Origin: Kitasatospora arboriphila
Lineage (GTDB): Bacteria > Actinomycetota > Actinomycetes > Mycobacteriales > Mycobacteriaceae
NCBI RefSeq assembly: GCF_000717275.1
Contig: NZ_JNYV01000006.1
Coordinates: 1-64,000 of the forward strand
DNA: 64,000 nucleotides
Reading direction: 5' to 3'
Notes under the pieces: model-generated
Databases searched by the model: none
What the model was told of the DNA's origin: nothing
What the model saw: the letters and a program-made list of their open reading frames with translations, nothing else
Translations under genes and position numbers: made by a program
Shown: one piece after another, positions 44,305 through 53,230 of the stretch
Layout of the letters: each line of letters starts with the position of its first letter
How positions within the stretch are numbered: position 1 is the stretch's first letter

Positions 44305-45195
44305 CTAACCGAACAACGCTTTGCCGGCCGAGAACGTGGCGTCCGGATCGCGTCCTACGAAGTACTCGGACATCGTCTTGGAGAGATCCGATCGGTCCCA
44401 GGCGTCGCCGCCCGCCTCGAACGTCTGCTCCACCGTGGGCGCCGCCATCAGGGTGACCTTTGGACCGTAGACGACGAACACCTGACCATTGACCCCATCG
44501 GAGTCCGGACCGGCAAGGTACTGCACGAGGGTGACCACATGGTCGGTGGACAGAGGATCGACGGTGCCGTCGGGCGCCTCACCGAAGGTGCCCTCGGTCA
44601 TGGCCGTGCGGGCACGGGGGCAGATGGCGTTGGAACGCACACCATAGGCGGACAGCCCGCGCGCGGCCGTCAAGGTCAGCGAGGTGATACCGGCTTTTGC
44701 CGCACCGTAGTTAGCCTGTCCGACGGGACCGGTCAGTCCGGCTTCGCTCGAGGTGTTGATCAGGCGGCCGAACACCGGCTCGCCGGCCTTCTTGGACTGA
44801 CCGCGCCAGTACGCGCCTGCGTTGCGGCTCATCAGGAAGTGTCCGCGCAGGTGCACGCGGATCACCAGGTCCCAGTCGTCGTCGGTCATGTTGAACAACA
44901 TCTTGTCCCGTACGAGACCGGCGTTGTTCATCACGACGTGCAGGCCACCGTGTTCCTCGGTCGCGACCCGCATGATCTCGGTGGTCGTCGCAGAATCCGA
45001 GATGTCTCCGGCGACAGGCACTCCCACCCCGCCGGCGGCCTTGATCTCGTCGAGCACGTCGCTCTTGTCCAGGGCGCCGGCGAGGTCGTTCACGATCACC
45101 GTGGCGCCGAGTGCACCGAGGCCGATCGCCTCGGCGCGACCCAGGCCCGCACCAGCTCCGGTCACAACGGCTACGCGACCATCCAGATCACTCAC
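44305..45195 (-). CDS. hsd4A: Hsd4A-like steroid side-chain SDR (Rv3502c-like)
   Basis: A 296-residue short-chain dehydrogenase. NAD motif TGAGAGLGRAEA, NNAG, catalytic Tyr/Lys in YGAAK. In M. tuberculosis and Rhodococcus this protein is described as a 17-beta-hydroxysteroid / beta-hydroxyacyl-CoA dehydrogenase in sterol side-chain degradation. The GTG at 45195 follows GGAGGA with five bases spacing and gives SDLDGRVAVVTG; the frame extends 13 codons further but without conserved content. A KstR box lies at 45274-45287. The downstream neighbour is mce4, as in M. tuberculosis. Confidence 0.88.
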   Translation of the reverse strand: MSDLDGRVAVVTGAGAGLGRAEAIGLGALGATVIVNDLAGALDKSDVLDEIKAAGGVGVPVAGDISDSATTTEIMRVATEEHGGLHVVMNNAGLVRDKMLFNMTDDDWDLVIRVHLRGHFLMSRNAGAYWRGQSKKAGEPVFGRLINTSSEAGLTGPVGQANYGAAKAGITSLTLTAARGLSAYGVRSNAICPRARTAMTEGTFGEAPDGTVDPLSTDHVVTLVQYLAGPDSDGVNGQVFVVYGPKVTLMAAPTVEQTFEAGGDAWDRSDLSKTMSEYFVGRDPDATFSAGKALFG

Positions 45196-45273
45196 GAACG
45201 TCCTCCATCTCGGCGTTGCTGCGCGGGACCGCACTCACAGGCCGCGGTTCCCGGCTACGTCTGCTCGCAAATG

Positions 45274-45287
45274 TAGAACGTGTTCTC
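45274..45287. promoter_or_regulatory. KstR-type operator for hsd4A
   Basis: TAGAACGTGTTCTC matches TnnAACnnGTTnnA except for the last base and lies about 80 bp upstream of the hsd4A GTG. Confidence 0.65.
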
Positions 45288-45355
45288 ACTCTGTGCCAAA
45301 TGTTTGAAGATATTCACAGGTTGCGAGCGATCCGACACACGCCCGCAACCACCGG

Positions 45356-45547
45356 TCATTCCTCGATCGACAGAGCTGACTTGGGGCAACTGCCGACCAC
45401 CTGGCGCATCTCCTCGCGTCGCTCTTCGGGAACATCCTCCTGAAGAATCACCAGGTAGTCGTCGTCGTCGAGATCAAAAACGTCCGGCGCCATCCCCACG
45501 CACACACCGTTGGACTCGCAGAGATCGAAATCGGCTTTGATCTTCAT
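45356..45547 (-). CDS. fdxD: Ferredoxin FdxD, 3Fe-4S type
   Basis: A 63-residue ferredoxin, the length of M. tuberculosis FdxD (Rv3503c). Cys ligands are in DLCESNGVC (CX5C) and GSCPKSAL. The missing fourth Cys in the first motif points to a 3Fe-4S cluster. Such ferredoxins pass electrons to sterol P450s or acyl-CoA-dehydrogenase-linked steps. The ATG at 45547 follows AAGGAA nine bases upstream; the longer frame upstream lacks conserved sequence. It shares a KstR box with divergent fadE26. Confidence 0.9.
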   Translation of the reverse strand: MKIKADFDLCESNGVCVGMAPDVFDLDDDDYLVILQEDVPEERREEMRQVVGSCPKSALSIEE

Positions 45548-45613
45548 GAGATGAGTTTCCTTCCATCGCCTGGCCACGGTGGCCACTTGTTGACGGGCAG
45601 CCAACTTACAGGT

Positions 45614-45627
45614 TAGAACGTGTTATA
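45614..45627. promoter_or_regulatory. KstR-type operator between fdxD and fadE26
   Basis: TAGAACGTGTTATA fully matches TnnAACnnGTTnnA. It is central between the fdxD ATG (45547, leftward) and the fadE26 ATG (45689, rightward) and could control both. Confidence 0.75.
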
Positions 45628-45688
45628 GAAGAGTGCGACCGGATTGGTCCGGTCGGCTCCCACGCGCACCCGAAACCTTGGAGCACCG

Positions 45689-46876
45689 ATGCGTATTGCC
45701 TACACCGACCAGCAACAGGAACTTCGGCGCGAACTCCGGGCGTACTTCTCCAAGTTGATCACGCCGGAGCGGCGAGGGGCACTCTCATCGACATCTGGCG
45801 AGTTCGGCGAGGGCAACGTCTACCGCGAGGTCGTCAGCGAGATGGGGCGCGACGGCTGGCTGGCGCTGGGCTGGCCCAAAGAGTACGGCGGCCAAGATCG
45901 TTCGATGATGGATCAGCTGATCTTCACCGACGAGGCGGCGATCGCCGGAGCACCGGTGCCGTTCCTCACCATCAACTCCGTGGCGCCGACGATCATGCAC
46001 TTCGGCACCGAGGAGCAGAAAGCCAAGTACCTGCCGCCGATCGCGTCCGGCGACGTGCACTTCTCCATCGGTTACTCGGAACCGGGCGCAGGCACCGACC
46101 TCGCGTCGCTGCGCACCACCGCCGTCCGCGACGGCGATGACTTCGTCATCAACGGCCAGAAGATGTGGACCAGCCTCATCCAGTACGCCGACTACATCTG
46201 GCTGGCCTGCCGTACCGACCCGGAGGCGAAGAAGCACAAGGGCATCTCGATGCTCATCGTCCCGACCGACGTCGAGGGCTTCTCCTACACACCTGTGCAC
46301 ACCATGTCCGGTGTGGACACCAGCGCCACCTACTACGAGAACGTCCGGGTACCCGCCGACGCCCTGGTGGGTGAACTCAACGGTGGTTGGCCGCTGGTCA
46401 CCAACCAACTCAACAACGAACGGGTGTCACTCTGTAGCGCCGCGCCGATCCAGACCGCCTTGCGCGAGACGGTCGAATGGGCGCAGAACACCAAAGATGC
46501 TCGCGGCCAGCGGGTCATCGACAACGAGTGGGTGCAGATGAATCTCGCCAAGGTGCACGCCAAGGTGGAGTTCCTCAAGCTGATCAACTGGAACATCGCC
46601 TCCGAGGCAACCGGGGGCGGATCACCTTCGCCCGCGGACGCCTCGGCCACCAAGGTCTTCGGCACCGAGTTCGCAACCGAGGCCTACCGTTTGCTGATGG
46701 AGGTCCTGGGGCCTTCGGCGACCCTGCGTCAGGGCAGCGCAGGCACACATCTGCGTGGTCGACTCGAACGTTTCCACCGGTCATCGCTGATCCTGACCTT
46801 CGGCGGCGGCACCAACGAGATCCAGCGCGACATCATCGCGATGCTCGCCCTCGGCCAGCCCCCCGCCCGCCGCTGA
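45689..46876 (+). CDS. fadE26: Acyl-CoA dehydrogenase FadE26
   Basis: A 395-residue FAD enzyme. With its FadE27 partner it forms an alpha2beta2 dehydrogenase that introduces the first double bond into steroid-26-oyl-CoA thioesters in M. tuberculosis. Seen: FSIGYSEPGAGTDLASLRT (FAD/substrate loop), a long C-terminal helical domain, and LRGRLERFHRSSLILTFGGG with the terminal GGGTNEIQRDIIA signature. The ATG at 45689 follows GGAG with six bases spacing. First gene of a fadE26-fadE27-fadD17 operon. Confidence 0.9.
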   Translation: MRIAYTDQQQELRRELRAYFSKLITPERRGALSSTSGEFGEGNVYREVVSEMGRDGWLALGWPKEYGGQDRSMMDQLIFTDEAAIAGAPVPFLTINSVAPTIMHFGTEEQKAKYLPPIASGDVHFSIGYSEPGAGTDLASLRTTAVRDGDDFVINGQKMWTSLIQYADYIWLACRTDPEAKKHKGISMLIVPTDVEGFSYTPVHTMSGVDTSATYYENVRVPADALVGELNGGWPLVTNQLNNERVSLCSAAPIQTALRETVEWAQNTKDARGQRVIDNEWVQMNLAKVHAKVEFLKLINWNIASEATGGGSPSPADASATKVFGTEFATEAYRLLMEVLGPSATLRQGSAGTHLRGRLERFHRSSLILTFGGGTNEIQRDIIAMLALGQPPARR

Positions 46877-46961
46877 CCGGTCCGGATCGCCACCGAACCG
46901 ACCCTGGCAGGCACCACTTCCGGCGGCGCTACCGTCTCACCGAGGAATCAGGAAGCACACC

Positions 46962-48095
46962 ATGGATTTTCATCGCAGTGAACAGACCACCGATCTCGCC
47001 GGGCTCACCCGCGACATCGCCAAGAAGCTGGTGACCACCGACCGCCTCGTCCAACTGCAGGGTGACACCTCGGCTGGGGCCACCACGGTCGCCTTCGACC
47101 GAGAGTTGTGGTCGCAGCTGGCGTCCTCCGGGTTGCTCGGGGTCGAACTCGCCGAAGAGGTCGGTGGCGCGGGGCTCACCATCGTCGACAACGTGGCGGT
47201 GGCCGAGGAACTCGGCAGAGTTCTGGCCCCGGTTCCGTTCGGTCCGGTTGCCATCGCCGCGATCCCCGCCGTCGCCGAGTTCGGGACCGACGCCCTCAAG
47301 CAGCAGTGGCTGTCAGATCTGGTGTCGGGTCAGAGGCTGATCACGGTGGCGCTCGACGAGGATCTCGCCGACGACCCACTCGAGCCGGTCGCCACGGCCA
47401 CCGCCGAGGGTGACGACTGGATTCTTCGAGGCCTCAAAGTGAATGTGCCGTATGCCGAGGTCGCCGATGCCGTGATGGTCAACGTTCAGGGCCCCGATGG
47501 GGTTTCGGTGTTCGTGGTGGATGCCACGACCCCGGGTGTCACCATCACGCCCACCCCGTCCACCGGGTTGACGCCCAGCGCCGCAGTGGAACTCGACGGG
47601 GTCCGGGTCGATCGCTCCCGCGTGCTCGGATCCGCCGGCACCGCTGCGGTCGCCTTTCTCCGCGACCGGATGACGCTGGCCCTGTGTGCCGAACAAACCG
47701 GGGTGCTCGAACGGGCTCTGGAACTCACGGCAGACTACGGTCGCGAGCGGGAACAGTTCGGCCGGGCGATCGGGTCGTTCCAGGCTGTCGCGCAGCGGCT
47801 CGCCGACGCCTACATCGATGTCCGTGGACTCAAGCTGACCACCCTGCAAGCCGCCTGGATGGTGTCCGAACATCTTGAAGCGGGGAAAGAGCTTGCCACG
47901 GCCAAGTTCTGGGCCGCCGATGCCGGCCACCGGGTGGCACACACCGCTGTCCACGTGCACGGTGGCGTCGGTATCGATGTCGACCATCCGCTGCACCGCT
48001 ACTTCCTGCACGCCAAGCAGAACGAGTTCGCGCTCGGATCGGCGCCTGTCCAATTGCGGCGTATCGGCGCGGCTCTGGCCGCCGAACCCGCCTGA
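46962..48095 (+). CDS. fadE27: Acyl-CoA dehydrogenase FadE27
   Basis: A 377-residue partner subunit of FadE26. The acyl-CoA dehydrogenase fold is complete, but the active-site and FAD loops are diverged (LITVALDEDLADDP replaces the usual SEPxAGSD loop), as expected in a heteromeric pair in which each subunit gives half of the site. The C-terminal helices (REQFGRAIGSFQAVAQRLAD; HVHGGVGIDVDHPLHRYFLH) are well conserved. Four bases separate its stop from fadD17. Confidence 0.9.
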   Translation: MDFHRSEQTTDLAGLTRDIAKKLVTTDRLVQLQGDTSAGATTVAFDRELWSQLASSGLLGVELAEEVGGAGLTIVDNVAVAEELGRVLAPVPFGPVAIAAIPAVAEFGTDALKQQWLSDLVSGQRLITVALDEDLADDPLEPVATATAEGDDWILRGLKVNVPYAEVADAVMVNVQGPDGVSVFVVDATTPGVTITPTPSTGLTPSAAVELDGVRVDRSRVLGSAGTAAVAFLRDRMTLALCAEQTGVLERALELTADYGREREQFGRAIGSFQAVAQRLADAYIDVRGLKLTTLQAAWMVSEHLEAGKELATAKFWAADAGHRVAHTAVHVHGGVGIDVDHPLHRYFLHAKQNEFALGSAPVQLRRIGAALAAEPA

Positions 48096-48099
48096 GACG

Positions 48100-49674
48100 A
48101 TGGCAGATGGTCCCGGCACGGTAGGGGAAATGCTGGCGCCGCTCGCGAACGTCGACGATGCGGGGCTGTACTTCGAGGACGAATTCATCAGCTGGCGTGA
48201 CCATCTGCGCCTGTCTGCGGTAAGGGCGGCCGCGCTCGACGGGTTGCTCGAACCGGGCAAGCCGCGGCATGTTGCGCTTCTGCTCGAGAACATCCCCGAG
48301 TTCAGCTACCTGCTCGCGGCGGCTGTGATGGGCGAGATCGCGATCGTGGGCCTCAATCCCACGCGGCGCGGCGCTGCGCTGGCCGGGGACATCGCCACCG
48401 CGGACTGTCAGGTTGTCATCGTCGAGGACGCAACCGCGGGCCTGCTGGCCGATGTCGATCTGGACGGAGTTCACGTTCTGGACGTCGACTCCCCGCAATG
48501 GTCCCGGCTGCTCGAGCCCCACGTGGATGCACCCGCGACGTTCAGGGACTGCGACCCCGACACATTGCTCATGCTCATCTTCACCTCGGGGACCAGCGGG
48601 GACCCCAAAGCGGTGCAGTGCAGTCACCGCAAGTTCGCCGTCGGCGGCTCCATGTTGTCCGCGAGGTTCGGATTGGGACCGAAAGACGTTGCCTATCTGT
48701 CCATGCCGATGTTCCACTCGAACGCGATCATCGCCGGGTGGATGGTCGCGGTGGCGGGCGGATCCTCGGTTGCCCTGCGCCGACGGTTCTCGGCCAGTGC
48801 GTTCCTCGATGACATCCGCCGCTTCGGCGCGACCTACGCGAACTATGTGGGCAAACCACTGTCATACGTCCTGGCGACCGAACCGCGTCCTGACGACACA
48901 GAGAACCCGCTCCGAATCCTGTACGGCAACGAGGCGTCGCCTGCTGACATCATTGCGGTGACAGAGCGTTTCGACGTCACGGTGATCGATGGGTTCGGTT
49001 CCACCGAGGGTGGGGTCTCGATCACCCGTACCCCTGACACTCCGCCCGAGGCGCTCGGTCCCCTGGTCCCGCCCACCGAGGTTCGACACCCGGACACCGG
49101 CAAGGTATGCGAGACAGCACGATTCGGTGAGCACGGTGAGCTGCTGAACCCGGACGAGGCCGTCGGAGAGATCGTCAACAGCTCAGGTGGCGGACTGTTC
49201 ACCGGCTACTACCGCAATCCCCAGGCCGACGCCGAACGCATGCGCGACGGCATCTATCACACCGGCGACCTCGGTTACGTCGACGACCGGGGATACGTGT
49301 ATTTCGCAGGGCGACTGGGTGATTGGGTCCGCGTGGACGGCGAGAACATGGGTACCGGCCCGATCGAACGGGTGCTGCTACGCCACGAATCGATCGCCAT
49401 GGCCGCCGTGTACGGCGTACGGGCCGACGTCGGTGACGAACTCGCGGCGGCGCTGGTGGCGCCGGGACTCACGGCCGACCAGTTGACCGGTTTTCTGGCC
49501 ACACAGTCAGACCTCGGTCCCAAGCAGTGGCCCACCCGCGTTCGGTTGGTCGATGACCTTCCCCGCACCGACACCTTCAAGATCCTCAAGCGCACGTTGG
49601 CCTCCGACGATGCGCCCCCCACCTGGGTGCGCGACGGCCGTGATCTCAAGTACGTCGCCGCCAACCCCCGATAG
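48100..49674 (+). CDS. fadD17: Acyl-CoA synthetase FadD17
   Basis: A 524-residue AMP-forming ligase. The P-loop-like motif is FTSGTSGDPKAV, A5 is GFGSTEGGVS, A7 is YHTGDLGYVDDRG, and the C-terminal catalytic Lys is in TDTFKILKRTL. In M. tuberculosis FadD17 belongs to the sterol side-chain set. The ATG at 48100 gives MADGPGTVGEML and begins directly after fadE27; the open frame upstream lies inside fadE27. Last gene of the operon. Confidence 0.9.
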   Translation: MADGPGTVGEMLAPLANVDDAGLYFEDEFISWRDHLRLSAVRAAALDGLLEPGKPRHVALLLENIPEFSYLLAAAVMGEIAIVGLNPTRRGAALAGDIATADCQVVIVEDATAGLLADVDLDGVHVLDVDSPQWSRLLEPHVDAPATFRDCDPDTLLMLIFTSGTSGDPKAVQCSHRKFAVGGSMLSARFGLGPKDVAYLSMPMFHSNAIIAGWMVAVAGGSSVALRRRFSASAFLDDIRRFGATYANYVGKPLSYVLATEPRPDDTENPLRILYGNEASPADIIAVTERFDVTVIDGFGSTEGGVSITRTPDTPPEALGPLVPPTEVRHPDTGKVCETARFGEHGELLNPDEAVGEIVNSSGGGLFTGYYRNPQADAERMRDGIYHTGDLGYVDDRGYVYFAGRLGDWVRVDGENMGTGPIERVLLRHESIAMAAVYGVRADVGDELAAALVAPGLTADQLTGFLATQSDLGPKQWPTRVRLVDDLPRTDTFKILKRTLASDDAPPTWVRDGRDLKYVAANPR

Positions 49675-49732
49675 TGGTGGGTTCGGGTGAGCATTTGCCC
49701 AGGTGGGCCTCACCCGAAGCCACCATCATCGG

Positions 49733-50602
49733 CTAGCTGCGGGTGACCCGCTCGAGATACTTGGATCGCTTGTCCTGGTCGTAGGCCATGAACATGGAAT
49801 CGAAACCGAAGCGTCGACCGTAGATGTTCTTGAGGAACCTCGGGGTCACCATCCACCCCAGGGTGGCCATGCTCTGCTTCGGGATCACCACGCGGTCGCG
49901 GCTGGTCTCGATGCTCTGGACTATCTGGCGCGCAACGTCATCGGGCTCGATGGGCGGCATCAGGGCGGTGGTCTGCAACCCGTCGATGAGGCCGGTCTTG
50001 GTGAAGTTCGGCATCACCGTGAGCACCCGGACGCCCTGCATGCTCAATTCCCCGTCGAGGGCCTCGGAGAACGCGATGACGCCGGCCTTGGCGGCGCTGT
50101 AGATGCTGAGTCCGGGCAGCGGCACCAATCCGGCAACCGACGCCACGTTGACGATCTGGCCGTCGCCGCGCTCGACCATCCGGCGCGCCGCGAGTCGGCT
50201 ACCGCGGACCACGGCGAGTAGATCGATCTCGAAGTTGCGCTTGATCAGCGAGTCGGAGAACTCCAGAAACGGGCCGGTGGGCATGATGCCGGCGTTGTTG
50301 ATCAGCACGTCGAACCGGCCGAACTCCTTGTCGACCCGGTCGAGGAATGCGGCGAACGATTCGTCGCTGGTGACGTCGAGCGGGTAACCCTCGCAGCCGA
50401 GGTTTGCCGCCGCCTTGCCGACGACCTCCTCGTCGATGTCACCAAGGACAACCCTGGCCCCGCGTTCCTGCAGCAGTTCTGCCGTGGCGAGACCGATTCC
50501 CCGGCCACCGCCCGTGATCACGACAACCTTGTCGCGCAACGTGATCGCGCGACCGGTACGACCGCGTTTCACCGACACCATTCGCTGGATGGGACTGCCC
50601 AT
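49733..50602 (-). CDS. Short-chain dehydrogenase/reductase
   Basis: A 289-residue classical SDR with NAD(P) motif TGGGRGIG, NNAG, and catalytic YSAAK. The substrate is unknown; an alcohol or ketone of sterol breakdown is plausible from the neighbourhood, but no KstR site is seen nearby. The ATG at 50602 has GAGGAG only three bases upstream; a Met at codon 8 is an alternative. It follows the enoyl-CoA hydratase gene by seven bases, forming a two-gene operon. Confidence 0.83.
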   Translation of the reverse strand: MGSPIQRMVSVKRGRTGRAITLRDKVVVITGGGRGIGLATAELLQERGARVVLGDIDEEVVGKAAANLGCEGYPLDVTSDESFAAFLDRVDKEFGRFDVLINNAGIMPTGPFLEFSDSLIKRNFEIDLLAVVRGSRLAARRMVERGDGQIVNVASVAGLVPLPGLSIYSAAKAGVIAFSEALDGELSMQGVRVLTVMPNFTKTGLIDGLQTTALMPPIEPDDVARQIVQSIETSRDRVVIPKQSMATLGWMVTPRFLKNIYGRRFGFDSMFMAYDQDKRSKYLERVTRS

Positions 50603-50609
50603 GATCTCC

Positions 50610-51407
50610 TCAATTCATCTGCTGACGGCCGCGACTCATCACCTGGTCGCGTGCCGCGGCCACCTGGGCCGGGTCGAAACTTGCCATCCACGCCGCCGAG
50701 TTGCGTTCCTCGGTGGCCAGCTGGGCGTCGAGTTCGTGCTGCTGCGCTTCGCGATACGACGAGAGAAGCGCCGACACCGCACGCTGGTTGTTGTTGCCGA
50801 TGTCGGCCGCTAGCGACAACGCGGACGACATCAGGTCTTCGTGTGCGACCACCTCGGTGACCAGACCGACCCGCAGGGCCGTCGGTGCGTCGACGAAGTT
50901 GCCGCTCAGGCTCATTCGGCGGGCGAAGCCCCAGCCCACCGCGGCGGGCAGCCGAGCAGTCAGGCCCCAGGCGGGCATCATCCCGACTCGAGCATGCGTG
51001 TCGGCGAACCTGGCACGCTCGGAGGCGACGAGGATGTCGCACGCAAGTGCGAGTTCGAGGCCGCCGGTGACGGTGGCGCCGTTGATCGCGCCGATGACGG
51101 GTTTGCGTAGCGGTATCCACGGAAATCCCAGTGGCACGCCAGGAACGTTGACCTCGTCCCAGCCGCCCTCGGTACCGAGCATCCGGAGATCGACGCCGGC
51201 ACAGAATGCCGGGTCGGCACCGGTGAGCACAACGGCATGCACGGAATCGTCGGCGTCTGCGTCGGCAAGTGCTTCACGGAGCGCGACGATCAACGTCCCG
51301 GTCAGCGCATTGCGCGCGTCAGGCCGGTTGAGTGTGATCAGCGCTGTGGCGCCGGACTCGGTCTCGACGCGCTCGGAGAGCACCAGCGGTGAATCCTGTG
51401 CAGCCAT
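50610..51407 (-). CDS. Enoyl-CoA hydratase/isomerase family protein
   Basis: A 265-residue crotonase-fold protein. Oxyanion-hole segments are DPAFCAGVDLRML and NGATVTGGLELALACDI; the region HARVGMMPAWGLTARLP follows, where a Glu is often catalytic but here is not obvious. It probably hydrates or isomerises an enoyl-CoA. It heads an operon with the SDR downstream. It is distinct from EchA19 at 54971. Confidence 0.82.
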   Translation of the reverse strand: MAAQDSPLVLSERVETESGATALITLNRPDARNALTGTLIVALREALADADADDSVHAVVLTGADPAFCAGVDLRMLGTEGGWDEVNVPGVPLGFPWIPLRKPVIGAINGATVTGGLELALACDILVASERARFADTHARVGMMPAWGLTARLPAAVGWGFARRMSLSGNFVDAPTALRVGLVTEVVAHEDLMSSALSLAADIGNNNQRAVSALLSSYREAQQHELDAQLATEERNSAAWMASFDPAQVAAARDQVMSRGRQQMN

Positions 51408-51582
51408 GGTTGTGCCTCCTGCGCCGACAACTCCCGGAACTCGGTGAGCCGATGGCTGGAACCATATCTGATCACACCCGTCCCCAGAAAAGAGTCGGCG
51501 TCCTCACCCCGATCCCAGGTCGCACTTCGGCTCATATGTGCAGGTCAGTGATAACAACGCCGAGAGATTCGCGAAATCAGAC

Positions 51583-52005
51583 TCAGCCCAGCAGCTCGAG
51601 GGTGCGGGTATCGGGTTCTCCACCGAAGTACTTGTGCAGGACAGCCGTGAAGACGTCGTTGGTACCGCTTGCCTGAGCGAACAGGGTCATGGACGAACGC
51701 AGTTTCAGGTTGTCCGGGTGCCCGAAGATCTCCTCGGCGGACCGCCCGTCGATGTCGGCGACCAACTGGGTGCACTCGTACAGACGCGGTCCGAGCACCT
51801 CGTCCGCGAGATATGCCCGCGCCTCGCGCAGATCGGCGATGGCGTAGTGCTTTGCGGTGGCACTGTGCGCGAGCCCGTCGATCTGGGGGAAGACGAACCA
51901 CATCCAGTGCGTGCGTTTACGCCCCGACCGCAATTCCTCGACCACCTGGTCGTAGACGGGCTCCTGTGCCTCGATGAAACGGCTCAGATCGGCGTCACGG
52001 GTCAT
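51583..52005 (-). CDS. DUF1810 family protein
   Basis: A 140-residue cytoplasmic protein with the DUF1810 signature: DLSRFIEAQEPVYDQVVEEL, RTHWMWFVFPQIDGLA and a Tyr-Leu/RL stretch. Function unknown. The ATG at 52005 (MTRDADLSRF) matches the usual family start; the frame runs 15 codons further. It stands alone between the hydratase operon and the fadD19 operon. Confidence 0.78.
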   Translation of the reverse strand: MTRDADLSRFIEAQEPVYDQVVEELRSGRKRTHWMWFVFPQIDGLAHSATAKHYAIADLREARAYLADEVLGPRLYECTQLVADIDGRSAEEIFGHPDNLKLRSSMTLFAQASGTNDVFTAVLHKYFGGEPDTRTLELLG

Positions 52006-52096
52006 GGACTCACCTCTTGTCGGATGTCGAAGGGGCGACTCTCGCTCCATGAGATGGATGCGCGAATCGCCCCTTCGGCAAACGTCTGCGGTTCGA

Positions 52097-53227
52097 TCAG
52101 TGGCGGGCCTTCTCCAGACGATCGACGGCGGCGTCGTACTCTTCGACGAGCCCCTTGATCAGTTCCTCGGTCGGGGTGATGGCATTCATCCGGCCGACGA
52201 TCTGACCCGCGGGCATGGCTACGACACCGGGGTCGTCGGCACCCGAGATCCGGGCGTGCGCCTCGGCCACCAAGATGTTCTGCAGCGGCATGGGCAGCGG
52301 CTCGGGCGCGTTCTCCGCATCCCAGGCGTCGGTCCACTTCGTCTTGAGCAGTCGAGCGGGCTTACCCGAGTAGATGCGGCGGCGCACGGTGTCGCGTGAC
52401 GTCGCGTTCAGAATCGCCTGCTGGATCACCGACGGCCCCGCGCCCCGCACGCCGAGTTGGTACTCCGCGGCGGTCAACCAGTAGGTGCCCATCCACACCC
52501 CGGTGGCGCCCATGGCCAGCGCGGCAGCGATCTGACGACCGCTGCCGACCCCTCCGGCTGCCAACACGTGCGCCGCATCCCCTACGGCGTCAACGATTTC
52601 TGGCCACAACACCATGGACGTCACCTCACCGGTGTGACCGCCCGCCTCGTGCCCTTGGGCGATCACCAGGTCGACCCCGGCCGAGACATGGCGCAGGGCA
52701 TGCTCTTTGGCGCCGGCGAGCGCGGCGACCTTCACCCCGTGGGAGTGCACATTCGAGATGACATCCTCGGGCGGCGAGCCCAGGGCATTGGCGATGAGCT
52801 TGATCTGCCCGTACTTGTCGGCATGCGTCATCGCGACGTCGACGTGTGAACGCGCCACCGAATGCAGCCAACCCAGAACGCCTGCACTGACCCGGTCACC
52901 GTCCGGCAACGGGGGCACTCCCAGATCGTCGAGAGTGCGCTCGACGAATGCACGATGCTCCGGCGGGATCATGGAATCGAGGTCGACTTGCGACCCCTCG
53001 GTGGGGATCTTCGCCGGCATCACCACATCTACGCCGAACGGTTTGCCGTCGGTGTTCTCGCGCATCCAGTCCAGGGTGGCGTCGAGCTCTTCCGCCTCGT
53101 TGAACCGGACGCAACCGAGCACACCCATACCGCCGGCCCGGCTGATCGCAGCGGCGACGTGCTCCGACGGTGTGAAACCGAAGATCGGGTATTCGATCCC
53201 GAACTCGTCTGACAGGGAGGTACGCAC
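52097..53227 (-). CDS. Nitronate monooxygenase-family flavin oxidoreductase
   Basis: A 376-residue FMN-binding TIM-barrel protein of the NMO/2-nitropropane dioxygenase family: IFGFTPSEHVAAAISRAGGM at the start, then VDLVIAQGHEAGGHTGEV with the family His, and VLAAGGVGSGRQIAAALAMG for phosphate binding. Some relatives are enoyl reductases or act in steroid ring opening. It lies three bases after fadD19 on the same strand, so it is probably under the same KstR box and may have a sterol-related role (inference). GTG start. Confidence 0.82.
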   Translation of the reverse strand: MRTSLSDEFGIEYPIFGFTPSEHVAAAISRAGGMGVLGCVRFNEAEELDATLDWMRENTDGKPFGVDVVMPAKIPTEGSQVDLDSMIPPEHRAFVERTLDDLGVPPLPDGDRVSAGVLGWLHSVARSHVDVAMTHADKYGQIKLIANALGSPPEDVISNVHSHGVKVAALAGAKEHALRHVSAGVDLVIAQGHEAGGHTGEVTSMVLWPEIVDAVGDAAHVLAAGGVGSGRQIAAALAMGATGVWMGTYWLTAAEYQLGVRGAGPSVIQQAILNATSRDTVRRRIYSGKPARLLKTKWTDAWDAENAPEPLPMPLQNILVAEAHARISGADDPGVVAMPAGQIVGRMNAITPTEELIKGLVEEYDAAVDRLEKARH

Positions 53228-53230
53228 CGG